Assembly (NCBI GenBank): GCA_036506155.1
Contig: DASXSF010000140.1
Location: forward strand, 1-62,562
Direction of reading: 5' to 3'
Length of the DNA: 62,562 nucleotides
Origin: DASXRA01 sp036506155
Lineage (GTDB): Bacteria > Actinomycetota > Actinomycetes > Mycobacteriales > Jatrophihabitantaceae
Part shown: positions 53,378 through 62,099 of the stretch, one piece after another
Numbering within the stretch: the first letter of the stretch is position 1
How the letters are laid out: every line of letters starts with the position of its first letter
Notes under the pieces: model-generated
Seen by the model: only the letters and a program-made list of their open reading frames with translations
Databases searched by the model: none
What the model was told of the DNA's origin: nothing
Position numbers and translations under genes: made by a program

Positions 53378-54658
53378 GTGAGCACGGGACTACTGACCGA
53401 CCGCTACGAGCTGACCATGCTCGACGCCGCGCTGCGGGACGGCACGGCGGAGCGGCAGTGCGTGTTCGAAGTGTTCGCACGCCGCCTGCCTGACGGCCGC
53501 CGCTACGGCGTGGTGGCCGGAACGGCGCGCCTGCTCGATGCGGTGTGCGATTTCACGTTTGACGAGGCGACGGTCGAGCGGCTGCATCGCGCGGGTGTCG
53601 TCGGCGATCATGCGGCGGCGTTCCTTACCCGATATCGGTTCCACGGCGACATCGATGGCTATCCCGAAGGAGAGCTGTACTTTCCGTACTCCCCAGTACT
53701 GACTGTGTCGGGCGGATTCGCGGAAGCGGTCGTCCTCGAGACGCTGGCGCTGTCCGTCCTCAACCACGACTCGGCGATCGCGTCGGCAGCGGCGCGCATG
53801 GTGAGCGCGGCTGAGGGGCGGCCGGTCATCGAGATGGGCTCGCGCCGCACCCACGAGGAGGCGGCGGTCGCCGCGGCACGGGCCGCGTACCTGGCCGGAT
53901 TCGCCGCTACGTCTAACCTCGCCGCCGGGGAGCGATACGGCGTGCCGACGGCGGGCACCGCCGCGCATGCATTCACGCTGCTGCACGACGACGAGTCGGC
54001 AGCGTTCCGCGGGCAGGTGGCAGCGGTCGGCAGCGACACGACGCTGCTCGTCGACACCTACGACCTCACTGCCGGGATCGCCGCCGCGGTCGAGGTCGCG
54101 GGGCCTTCGCTCGGCGCAATCCGCATCGACTCTGGGGACCTCGGCGTCCTAGCCCGGCAGGCGCGCGAGCAACTCGATCAGCTGGGCGCCACAAGCACAC
54201 GCATCATCGTCAGCGGCGACCTGAACGAGTTCTCGATCGCAGCGCTCGGCGCATCTCCGGTGGACGCATATGGCGCGGGCACCGCGGTGGTTACCGGCTC
54301 GGGCGCCCCGACGGCTGAGATGGTCTACAAGCTGGTTGAGGTGGACGGGCGGCGGGTCGCCAAGCGCTCCGAGCACAAGGAAAGCCACGGCGGCCGCAAG
54401 ACGGCGTATCGGATCCACAAGGCGACCGGCACCGCGGTCGAAGAGGTGGTCGTCGCCGGCCCGGTTGCCCCGCTCGGCGAGCACGACCGGTTGCTGCAGC
54501 GGCCGCTCATGCGCGCCGGCGACCCCGTGCCCGACCTGCCCGGCCTGGTGGCGTCGCGCGAGCATCTGCGCGGGGCAATGGTCAGCCTGCCGTGGGACGG
54601 CTTGAAGCTCTCGCGCGGTGAGCCGGCGATCCCGACCCGGATAGTGTCTGCGGATTAG
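53378..54658 (+). CDS. pncB: Nicotinate phosphoribosyltransferase
   Basis: 426 residues. Makes NaMN from nicotinic acid and PRPP for NAD salvage. Hallmarks: GLLTDRYELTMLDAALRDG, SRRTHEEAAVAAARAAYLAG, IRIDSGDLGVLARQAREQL, VDAYGAGTAVVTGSGAPTAE, KRSEHKESHGGRK. GTG 53378. Two codons of spacing to pncA region; near clpS as in Rv1330c. Confidence 0.96.
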   Translation: MSTGLLTDRYELTMLDAALRDGTAERQCVFEVFARRLPDGRRYGVVAGTARLLDAVCDFTFDEATVERLHRAGVVGDHAAAFLTRYRFHGDIDGYPEGELYFPYSPVLTVSGGFAEAVVLETLALSVLNHDSAIASAAARMVSAAEGRPVIEMGSRRTHEEAAVAAARAAYLAGFAATSNLAAGERYGVPTAGTAAHAFTLLHDDESAAFRGQVAAVGSDTTLLVDTYDLTAGIAAAVEVAGPSLGAIRIDSGDLGVLARQAREQLDQLGATSTRIIVSGDLNEFSIAALGASPVDAYGAGTAVVTGSGAPTAEMVYKLVEVDGRRVAKRSEHKESHGGRKTAYRIHKATGTAVEEVVVAGPVAPLGEHDRLLQRPLMRAGDPVPDLPGLVASREHLRGAMVSLPWDGLKLSRGEPAIPTRIVSAD

Positions 54659-54668
54659 GGTGGCTCTC

Positions 54669-55235
54669 ATGGGCAATGCGGTCATCGTGGTCGACGTGCA
54701 GAACGACTTCTGCGAGGGCGGCTCGCTCGCCGTGAGCGGCGGCACCGACGTCGCGCGGGCGATCACTGCGCGACTCGCCGAAGGCGGCTACGACCACGCG
54801 ATAGCCACGCGCGATCACCACATAGACCCGGGTGCGCACTTCTCCGAACATCCCGACTTCGTCGCGTCGTGGCCGCCGCACTGCCGAGTGGGCACTCCCG
54901 GCGTCGAACTGCACCCCTCGCTTGACAGGTCCCGGCTCGAAGCGATCTTCGACAAGGGTGAATACCAGGCCGCGTACTCGGGCTTCGAAGGCGTGAGCAA
55001 CGGGACCCCGCTGGCAGACTGGCTGCGTGCCCACGACGTCGACACGGTCGAGGTCGTCGGGATCGCGACCGACCACTGCGTGCGAGCGACCGCACTCGAC
55101 GCCGCCGCAGGCGGATACACGACGACGGTGCGGCTCGACCTCACGGCCGGCGTGGCCCAGTCCACTGTGGACAGTGCGCTCACGCAGCTGCGTGACGCCG
55201 GCGTCGAGCTGGTGGGCCGGCCGATCGTCCGTTAG
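54669..55235 (+). CDS. pncA: Nicotinamidase
   Basis: 188 residues. Converts nicotinamide to nicotinic acid, the substrate of PncB. Triad: Asp in VIVVDVQNDFCEGG, Lys in AIFDKGEYQAAYSGFEG, Cys in GIATDHCVRATALDAA. Metal His site in ATRDHHIDPGAHFSEHPDF. ATG 54669 follows AGGG; GTG 54660 is possible. Operon with pncB. Would activate pyrazinamide. Confidence 0.96.
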   Translation: MGNAVIVVDVQNDFCEGGSLAVSGGTDVARAITARLAEGGYDHAIATRDHHIDPGAHFSEHPDFVASWPPHCRVGTPGVELHPSLDRSRLEAIFDKGEYQAAYSGFEGVSNGTPLADWLRAHDVDTVEVVGIATDHCVRATALDAAAGGYTTTVRLDLTAGVAQSTVDSALTQLRDAGVELVGRPIVR

Positions 55236-55260
55236 CCGGGCGATCGCGTGAACCGGCCGG

Positions 55261-57045
55261 TTACCGCCCCGGCTCGCCGTCGCGCAAACCGCTCGAGGAC
55301 CCATCCGCGCCGACCAGCGAACTGCGGGCGGGCCGGACTCGCCCGCTGTGCGCTTCGGTCTCGAGTCGCTCGAGAAGGTGCGGGTAGTGGTACTCGAAGG
55401 CCGGGCGCTCCGAGCGGATAGGCGGGATGAACGTGAAGTTGTGCCGCGGAGGCGGAGACGACGTCGCCCACTCGAGGGAGTTGCCGTGCCCCCACGGATC
55501 GTCGGCGGTGACGATCTCGCCGTAGCGGTAGGACTTGTACAGGTTGTAGATGAACGGCAGCATCGACGCGCCGAGGATGAACGAGCCGATCGTCGACACC
55601 GTGTTCAGGGCGGTGAACGCGTCGCTGGGCAGGTAGTCGGCGTATCGGCGGGGCATGCCCTCGTTGCCCAGCCAGTGCTGCACCAGGAACGTGGTGTGGA
55701 AGCCGACGAAGGTCAGCCAGAAGTGCAGCTTGCCGAGCTTCTCGTCCATGTACCGGCCGATGAACTTCGGGAACCAGAAGTAGATCCCGCCCATCACGGC
55801 GAACACGATCGTGCCGAACAGCACGTAGTGGAAGTGCGCCACCACGAAGTAGGAGTCCGACACGTGGAAGTCGACGGGCGGGCTCGCGAGCAGCACGCCG
55901 GTCAGCCCGCCGAACAGGAACGTGATGATGAAGCCGACAGCGAAGAGCATGGGTGTCTCGAACGTGATCGAGCCACGCCACATGGTGCCTATCCAGTTGA
56001 AGAACTTCACCCCGGTGGGCACCGCGATCAGGAACGTCATCAGGCTGAAAAAGGGCAGTAGAACGGCTCCTGTTGTAAACATGTGGTGCGCCCACACGGT
56101 CATCGACAGCCCTGCGATGCCCAGCGTCGCCAGCACCATGCCGGTGTAGCCGAACAGCGGTTTGCGACTGAACACCGGGAAGATCTCGGTGACGATGCCG
56201 AAGAACGGCAACGCGATGATGTAGACCTCAGGATGTCCGAAGAACCAGAACAGGTGCTGCCAGAGGATCGCCCCGCCGTTGGCGGACTCGAAGACCTGGG
56301 CATGCAGGTGCCGGTCGACCCACAGCACGAGTAGCGCCGCGGTGAGGATGGGGAACGCAAGTAGCACGAGCAGGCTCGTGACCAGGATGTTCCAGGTGAA
56401 GATCGGCATGCGGAACATCGTCATGCCCGGGCAGCGCAGCGTGATCACCGTCGTGACCATGTTGACGCCGCCCAGAATCGTGCCCAGACCGGCAATCGCG
56501 AGCCCGATCAGCCACAGATCGGTACCCGTGCCAGGTGAGTTGATCTCGTTGTTGAGCGGCGCGTAGAGCGTCCAGCCCGCGTCGGCCGCGCCGCCCGGCG
56601 TCAGGAAGGCGGCGGTCGCCATCACCGCGCCGAATAGGTACAGCCAGTAGGAGAAGGCGTTCAGCCGCGGGAATGCGACATCGGGCGAGCCGATCTGAAG
56701 GGGCATCACCAGGTTCGCGAACGCGAACACGATCGGCGTGGCGAAGAACAACAACATGATCGTGCCGTGCATCGTGAACAACTGGTTGTACTGCTCCGGC
56801 GTCAGGAACTGCATGCCAGGCCGCGCCAGTTCGGCACGCATCAGCAACGCCATCAGGCCGCCGATCAGGAAGAAGACCAACGACGTCACCAGGTACATCC
56901 GGCCGATCATCTTGTGATCGGTGGTGCGCAGCAGCTGCCCGAGCAGCGACCCCTTCACCTGCTGGTGCACCGGGAAGGGACGGCTCGCGATCGGCCTCGG
57001 CGCGACGGGCGTCTCGGCCGCTGTCGGCTCGGCGGTCGTGGTCAA
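55261..57045 (-). CDS. ctaD: Cytochrome c oxidase subunit I (aa3 type)
   Basis: 594 residues, twelve helices. Cu_B and cross-linked Tyr site WFFGHPEVYIIALP, the His pair in TVWAHHMFTTG, heme a/a3 His in VVAHFHYVLFG, and the low-spin His in LFTMHGTIMLL. TTG 57045 is the start because GGAGG lies four bases before it. A self-complementary AACCGGCCGGTT (55251-55262) covers its stop. No other oxidase subunits are nearby. Confidence 0.96.
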   Translation of the reverse strand: MTTTAEPTAAETPVAPRPIASRPFPVHQQVKGSLLGQLLRTTDHKMIGRMYLVTSLVFFLIGGLMALLMRAELARPGMQFLTPEQYNQLFTMHGTIMLLFFATPIVFAFANLVMPLQIGSPDVAFPRLNAFSYWLYLFGAVMATAAFLTPGGAADAGWTLYAPLNNEINSPGTGTDLWLIGLAIAGLGTILGGVNMVTTVITLRCPGMTMFRMPIFTWNILVTSLLVLLAFPILTAALLVLWVDRHLHAQVFESANGGAILWQHLFWFFGHPEVYIIALPFFGIVTEIFPVFSRKPLFGYTGMVLATLGIAGLSMTVWAHHMFTTGAVLLPFFSLMTFLIAVPTGVKFFNWIGTMWRGSITFETPMLFAVGFIITFLFGGLTGVLLASPPVDFHVSDSYFVVAHFHYVLFGTIVFAVMGGIYFWFPKFIGRYMDEKLGKLHFWLTFVGFHTTFLVQHWLGNEGMPRRYADYLPSDAFTALNTVSTIGSFILGASMLPFIYNLYKSYRYGEIVTADDPWGHGNSLEWATSSPPPRHNFTFIPPIRSERPAFEYHYPHLLERLETEAHSGRVRPARSSLVGADGSSSGLRDGEPGR

Positions 57046-57223
57046 CGTGCCTCCAGTCAGCTGGACGATGGGCGCCCAGCTGCACCGGACGGCCGTCTTG
57101 GAGAATATCCAGCCGCGGGTCCGGCGCCGTCACCGGCCCGATGCGCCGGCTGGTCACCGGGAATTCACCATCCCGTGCGTTGCGCACAGGATTGCGTTCG
57201 CTTGCTCTGGTGATCGTCGTGAC

Positions 57224-58381
57224 GTGCGCGTCACGCTCGTGGCGGAAACGTTCTTGCCCGCCGTGAACGGGGTGGTGAACTCCGTGATCCGGGTCGCCGG
57301 TGCGCTGGCGGACCGCGGACACGAGCCGGTCGTCGTCGCTCCCAGCGGCACCAGGTTTCACACCGGTGGGCATGTCATCGAGGTCGTGCGGGTGCCATCG
57401 ATCGCAGTACCCGGCTACCGCGGGCTGCGTATGGCCCAGCCCGGCCTCGACCTGGTGCGCGTCCTCCGTCACCTCAGCCCTGACGTGCTGCACCTGGCCT
57501 CGCCCGCCGTGCTCGGCGATGCCGCGGTGCGGGCGGCGAACGCGCTGACCGTGCCCAGTGTGGCCGTGTTCCAGACCGATCTGTCCGGTTTTTTGCGCCG
57601 ATACCACCTGCGTGTCGCGGGCCCATTGCTGTGGCGGTGGCTGCGCCGGCTGCACAACAGCGCCGACCTGACACTCGTGCCGTCCAGCACGTCGGCCTAC
57701 CAGTTGCGCCGGCACGGCATCGAGACGCTCGCGATGTGGCCGCGCGGCGTGGACGACGAGCTGTTCCACCCGTCCCACCGCGACGAGCAGCTGCGCGCGT
57801 CACTGACCGGCGGATCGCTCGGCACCATACTGGTCGGCTACGTCGGCCGGCTTGCCGCGGAGAAACGGGTCGAGGCGCTCGCACCGGTCACCCGGCTGCC
57901 CGGCGTGTCGGTCGTCGTGGTGGGCGACGGCCCGCGGCGGCCGCGGCTGACTCGGCTCATGCCGCAGGCGCGGTTCCTCGGCTTGCGCCGTGGCGAAGAG
58001 CTGGCCCGGATCGTCGCCAGCCTCGACCTGTTGGTGCAGCCCGGCGCGGACGAGACGTTCTGCCAGGTCGTGCAGGAAGCCCTGGCCTCCGGTGTGCCGG
58101 TGGTGACAGCTGCCTCGGGCGGCCCACTCGACCTGGTGCGGCACGGCGAGAACGGCTGGCTGTGGGCGGGCGGCAACCCGGCACTGCTCGCCGCGCAGGT
58201 GGCCGCGATCCGGGAGGACCGGGCCGGACTCGCCGCCGCCCAGTCGCGCGCTCGAGACTCCGTGGCCGGGCGCACCTGGGATGTCGTGGTCGACCGGTTG
58301 CTTGACTACTACGCTGACGTGCTCGCTGCCCGCGCCGGTGTGGTGCGCGACCTGTCGCAGTTGCGCGGGCGGGCGTCGTGA
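57224..58381 (+). CDS. GT4 glycosyltransferase, MgtA/PimB-like
   Basis: 385 residues. Begins RVTLVAETFLPAVNGVVNSV, as in mycobacterial MgtA (Rv0557). GT-B fold; nucleotide-sugar site VGYVGRLAAEKRVEAL and the EX7E motif in ETFCQVVQEALASGVP. Likely transfers mannose from GDP-mannose to a lipid acceptor. GTG 57224; the frame upstream crosses the ctaD promoter. Followed by a coupled micro-ORF and a second transferase. Confidence 0.9.
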   Translation: MRVTLVAETFLPAVNGVVNSVIRVAGALADRGHEPVVVAPSGTRFHTGGHVIEVVRVPSIAVPGYRGLRMAQPGLDLVRVLRHLSPDVLHLASPAVLGDAAVRAANALTVPSVAVFQTDLSGFLRRYHLRVAGPLLWRWLRRLHNSADLTLVPSSTSAYQLRRHGIETLAMWPRGVDDELFHPSHRDEQLRASLTGGSLGTILVGYVGRLAAEKRVEALAPVTRLPGVSVVVVGDGPRRPRLTRLMPQARFLGLRRGEELARIVASLDLLVQPGADETFCQVVQEALASGVPVVTAASGGPLDLVRHGENGWLWAGGNPALLAAQVAAIREDRAGLAAAQSRARDSVAGRTWDVVVDRLLDYYADVLAARAGVVRDLSQLRGRAS

Positions 58382-58455
58382 GGACGCACGCCGCGTCCCA
58401 CAAGTCCATGTGCTGCGCCGCTCGCGACGAACGCGACTCGGGGGACACGCCCTAG
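58378..58455 (+). CDS. 25-codon micro-ORF bridging two glycosyltransferases
   Basis: GTG 58378 overlaps the first transferase stop (GTGA) and its TAG overlaps the second transferase GTG (TAGTG). The peptide RTHAASHKSMCCAARD carries a Cys pair and ends DERDSGDTP. Coupling at both ends is exact. May only serve to carry ribosomes across the 73-bp gap, or may be a real microprotein. Confidence 0.45.
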   Translation: MRTHAASHKSMCCAARDERDSGDTP

Positions 58456-59570
58456 TGCGGATCGTCCAACTCGCGAACTTCCACTCCCCGACCTCGGGTG
58501 GGCTCCGTGTCGCCGCCGACACGCTGCGCGCGGGATATGTTGCGGCCGGACACGACTGCACGCTGATCGCGCCCGGAGCCGTCGATGCTGCGCGCGGAAC
58601 CGTGCACACGCTGCGCTCTCCGCGGGTGGGTGGCGCCGGGTACAGGATCATCGTGCGCCGCCGCACCGTGCTGGCGCTGCTCGACGAACTGCGTCCGGAC
58701 GTGCTCGAGGTGCACGACAAGCTGCTGCAACGCTGGGTCTGGTCTTGGTCGCGATCGCGGGGCGTGCCCGTGGTGGCGTGGTCGCACGAGCGGTTGGAAC
58801 GGACCCTGCCCCTCCTGCTGCCCGCCGTGCCGGCCGCGGTGCTCCGGCAGGCCGCAGCCGGCATCGCACGGCACACGGCGGGCGCGTGCGACGTGCTGAT
58901 CGCCTGCTCCCGGTTCGCCGCTGACGAGTTCCCGCCATACGCCCCGGTACGAATTGTGCGGCTGGGCGTGGATCTCGACGCCTTCCAGCCGTCGACCCAG
59001 CCGCAACCGCCGGCCCGGCTGCGCCTCGTGCTCGCCGCTCGGCTCTCGCCCGAGAAGCGCCCCGAACTCGCGGTCGACGCAGTGCGCGCACTGCACGAGC
59101 GCGGCGTGGCGACCCAGCTGACCGTGCTCGGAAGCGGTCCCCGGCAAGCCAGACTCGCCGAGTATGCCCGCGGCCTGCCGGTGCGCTTCACCGGCCATCT
59201 TCGCGGAGGCGATCGCGTCGCCGCAGAGCTCCGCGCCGCCGACGTGGCGCTGGCTCCGGCACCGGCTGAGACGTTCGGTCTCGCCGCCCTCGAGGCGCTC
59301 GCCTGCGGGACGCCGATCGTGGCGCACGCCGGAGCCGCACCGGCTGAGCTCGCATCGCAGCACCCAGGCGCAGGCGAGGTGGCGTCCGGAGACGCCGCGG
59401 CGTTCGCGGCCGCCGCCCTGCGGCTGGCTGCGATCCCACGGTGCACGCGCCGGGACGCCGCCCGCCGCGCCGCCGAGGCTTACCCGTGGTCGGCCACGAT
59501 ATCCGCCATGCTTGCGGTGCACGCCGAGGTCACGTCGGCGCACACCCCATCCCGGCTGCGCGGAGCGTAG
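58455..59570 (+). CDS. GT4 glycosyltransferase
   Basis: 371 residues. GT-B fold with the N-terminal loop IVQLANFHSPTSGGLRVAAD, nucleotide-sugar site LVLAARLSPEKRPELAVDAV and EX7E-type AETFGLAALEALACGTPIV. GTG 58455 is joined to the micro-ORF stop. Paired with the MgtA-like enzyme, so probably acts on the same glycolipid; exact sugar unknown. Confidence 0.88.
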   Translation: MRIVQLANFHSPTSGGLRVAADTLRAGYVAAGHDCTLIAPGAVDAARGTVHTLRSPRVGGAGYRIIVRRRTVLALLDELRPDVLEVHDKLLQRWVWSWSRSRGVPVVAWSHERLERTLPLLLPAVPAAVLRQAAAGIARHTAGACDVLIACSRFAADEFPPYAPVRIVRLGVDLDAFQPSTQPQPPARLRLVLAARLSPEKRPELAVDAVRALHERGVATQLTVLGSGPRQARLAEYARGLPVRFTGHLRGGDRVAAELRAADVALAPAPAETFGLAALEALACGTPIVAHAGAAPAELASQHPGAGEVASGDAAAFAAAALRLAAIPRCTRRDAARRAAEAYPWSATISAMLAVHAEVTSAHTPSRLRGA

Positions 59571-59615
59571 TCCGCGGCGCGCGCACGCAACTCGCTCCGC
59601 AGGCGTCGCTCATGA

Positions 59616-59630
59616 CGCGAGCGCTCATCG
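59616..59630 (+). repeat. Dispersed 15-base repeat, copy C
   Basis: CGCGAGCGCTCATCG in the convergent gap, overlapping the stop codon (59625-59627) of the MFS gene. Confidence 0.55.
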
Positions 59631-61067
59631 CGATGGCGATGCGCGCCGCGGACGCATGAGGGCAACGCCGAATGCTGCGGCGACGCCTGCGCTGACGGCC
59701 AGCGCCAGGTCGGTGATCGAGACGGCATGCGCCGAGGCGTGGGCGCCCGGACCATGGACGAGCGACAGATACAGCGTGCCCAGCGTGGCCACCCCGACGA
59801 CCTGGCCGAGTTGAATCACGGTCACGAGCACCCCGCTGGCATCGGCGGCGACACCGACCGGGACGTGGCGCAGGGCCACCGTCAGCATCGGGCTGTACGC
59901 CAGCCCGAAGGCCAGCCCGATTGCCAGCAGGTCCAGCTCCATCGCGACACCGCCGCGGCTCCCGTCGCGCAGGATGGCCGCCAGCGGCAGGTAGCACAGC
60001 CCGGCCACCAGGAGACCGATCGGAATGATGGGGCCGTGCCACCGGGCCGGCAGCCGGCTCCACGTGAGCCCGGTGACTGCGAACCCGACCGCGACCGGGG
60101 CAAACACGAGCCCGGCATGCGCTGGGCTCTCCCCCAGCCCGGACTGCAGGTGCAACGACATGCTGAACAGGTAGCCCGCGTAGTTGATCAGCACCAGGAA
60201 CAGCGCCGCCATACCCGCGAGCATCCCCGGCGCGCGCAGCACCTTTGTGGAGACAAGTGGCGACCCTCCTCGCGCCGCCACCGTGCGCTCGACGGCCACA
60301 AACGCCCCGAACAGCACCACGCTCGCGCCGAGCGACACCCATCCCCATGCCGGCAAGTGCTCGTCATGGCCGAGGACGAGCGGTACGACGAGCAGCAGCA
60401 CGGACAGCGACAGCAGGACCACCCCGGCCGGGTCGAGTTGCCGGCCGGCCGAGCCGCGCCCACCCGGCAGGTGCGAGCGCGCAATGAGGAGCAGGGCGAT
60501 GCCGATCGGTACGTTCACCAGGAACACGGGCCGCCAACCGGTGCCGGCTACGTCGGCGCTGACGAGCACGCCGCCGAGCACCTGGCCCACCACTGCACCG
60601 CAGGCGATGACTGCGGAGTACAGCGACAACGCTCGGGCCCGCGCCGGCCCGGTGAACGTCCGCTGGATGAGGCTCATGACCTGCGGCATCATCAACGCGG
60701 CGGCGGCCCCCTGGATCAGCCGGAACGTCACCAGCGTCGCCGTGTTCGGCGCCAGCCCGCACGCGAGCGAGGCCACGGTGAATCCGGCCAACCCCGCCCG
60801 GAATGCCCGGCCGTGGCCGATCCGGTCGCCGATTCGTGCGCCGGTGATGAGCAGCACGGCGTAGCTGATGATGTAGCCGGCGATCACCATCTGCAGGCCG
60901 GCGCCCGACGCCGAGAGGTCGGCACGCAGCGTCGGCGCCGCGACGTTCACGATCGAGACGTCAAGGATGGCCATGAACTGGCCCACCAGCAGCACGGCGA
61001 GCACAGCGCCGGCACGAGCGGTGGGACCGACGCGCGGGAGCGGCAACGAAGCCGTGGCGGTCGTCAT
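59625..61067 (-). CDS. MFS exporter, DHA2 type
   Basis: 480 residues. DHA2 signature LDVSIVNVAAPTLRADLS, motif A GARIGDRIGHGRAF, motif C-like ACGAVVGQVLGGVL. About 14 helices. ATG 61067; the frame up to 61187 has no family similarity. Preceded by a perfect 8-bp palindrome at 61170-61186, likely its operator. Substrate unknown. Confidence 0.9.
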   Translation of the reverse strand: MTTATASLPLPRVGPTARAGAVLAVLLVGQFMAILDVSIVNVAAPTLRADLSASGAGLQMVIAGYIISYAVLLITGARIGDRIGHGRAFRAGLAGFTVASLACGLAPNTATLVTFRLIQGAAAALMMPQVMSLIQRTFTGPARARALSLYSAVIACGAVVGQVLGGVLVSADVAGTGWRPVFLVNVPIGIALLLIARSHLPGGRGSAGRQLDPAGVVLLSLSVLLLVVPLVLGHDEHLPAWGWVSLGASVVLFGAFVAVERTVAARGGSPLVSTKVLRAPGMLAGMAALFLVLINYAGYLFSMSLHLQSGLGESPAHAGLVFAPVAVGFAVTGLTWSRLPARWHGPIIPIGLLVAGLCYLPLAAILRDGSRGGVAMELDLLAIGLAFGLAYSPMLTVALRHVPVGVAADASGVLVTVIQLGQVVGVATLGTLYLSLVHGPGAHASAHAVSITDLALAVSAGVAAAFGVALMRPRRASPSR

Positions 61068-61169
61068 GGCACCGACCGTGCCTGAAGGCTCTGACAATTT
61101 TCCGATCGAGTCGCTCACGCCCTCGACCGTGACGGCTCGGCGCCGCGCGTGCTTAGAGCCCCGCGCTCC

Positions 61170-61186
61170 TGGTATTGCCAATACCA
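61170..61186. promoter_or_regulatory. Perfect palindrome upstream of the MFS gene
   Basis: TGGTATTG-C-CAATACCA, a perfect 8-bp inverted repeat about 103 bases upstream of the MFS start and 23 bases downstream of the purU stop. Shape resembles FadR-type GntR operators (GTnnnnAC core). Could also work as a weak terminator for purU. Confidence 0.5.
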
Positions 61187-61208
61187 CCCGGCGCGCAGAA
61201 GCGCCGCC

Positions 61209-62033
61209 CTAGCGGAACACGACCGTCTTCGCGCCGTTGCGCAAAACGCGGTGCTCGACGTGCCACTGCACGGCCCTGGCGAGTGCCACCGCCTCGACGT
61301 CGCGTCCCACGGCGGCGAGCTGCTCCGGAGTGAGCGTGTGGTCGACCCGGGCCGTCTCCTGCTCGATGATCGGTCCCTCGTCGAGGTCGGCGGTGACGTA
61401 GTGCGCGGTGGCGCCGATCAGCTTCACGCCGCGGTCGTACGCCTGCTGATACGGCCGGGCGCCCTTGAAGCTGGGCAGGAACGAGTGGTGGATGTTGATC
61501 ATCCGCCCGGGCAGCTGGGCGCAAAGCCGCCCCGAGAGCACCTGCATGTAGCGGGCGAGCACCACGAGCTCCGCGGTATAGCGGTCAACCAGCTCCAGCA
61601 ATGCCGCCTCCTGTTTCGGCCGGTTGTCCGCGGTCACCGGCAGATGGTGATACGGCACGCCGTACGCCGCGGCGAGCGGCTCGAAGTCCGGGTGGTTGGA
61701 GACGATGCCCGCGATGTCACCGGAAAGGGCGCCGATCCGCCAGCGATAGAGCAGGTCGTTGAGGCAGTGTCCCTCGCGGGAGACCAGTATCAGAAGCCGC
61801 GGCCGGACCGCGTCGTCAGCGAGCTCCCAGTCCATGTCGTAATCGGCGGCTACGGGCGCGAAATCGCTCGCCCCGCCCTCGAAGTGCACGCGCATGAAGA
61901 ACTTGCCGGTGGCAGCGTCCCCGAACTGCTGGCTGTCCAGGATGTTGCAGCGCCGCTCAGCCAGGAACCCGGACACTGCGGACACGATCCCGATCCTGTC
62001 GGGACACACCAGCGTCAGCACGTAGCGCGGCAT
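61209..62033 (-). CDS. purU: Formyltetrahydrofolate deformylase
   Basis: 274 residues. N-terminal ACT domain (residues 1-75, LTLVCPDRIGIVSAVSGFLA) and C-terminal formyl-hydrolase domain with HHSFLPSFKGARPYQQAYDR and GATAHYVTADLDEGPIIEQE. Releases formate from 10-formyl-THF to balance one-carbon pools. ATG 62033. Confidence 0.96.
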   Translation of the reverse strand: MPRYVLTLVCPDRIGIVSAVSGFLAERRCNILDSQQFGDAATGKFFMRVHFEGGASDFAPVAADYDMDWELADDAVRPRLLILVSREGHCLNDLLYRWRIGALSGDIAGIVSNHPDFEPLAAAYGVPYHHLPVTADNRPKQEAALLELVDRYTAELVVLARYMQVLSGRLCAQLPGRMINIHHSFLPSFKGARPYQQAYDRGVKLIGATAHYVTADLDEGPIIEQETARVDHTLTPEQLAAVGRDVEAVALARAVQWHVEHRVLRNGAKTVVFR

Positions 62034-62099
62034 GTCCCCATCCTGGTACGGCCAATAACCGGTGGCCCGTTGTCGGTGGCGGGCGATCTACTTGACACC

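Noticed and set aside
56921..57223. N-terminal extension of the MgtA-like transferase
   Set aside because: Crosses the ctaD start and promoter; family proteins start at RVTLVAETFLP.
62092..62097. TTGACA, a perfect -35 hexamer
   Set aside because: It is only eight bases before the GTG of the XRE gene, and no -10 at right spacing precedes the coding start.
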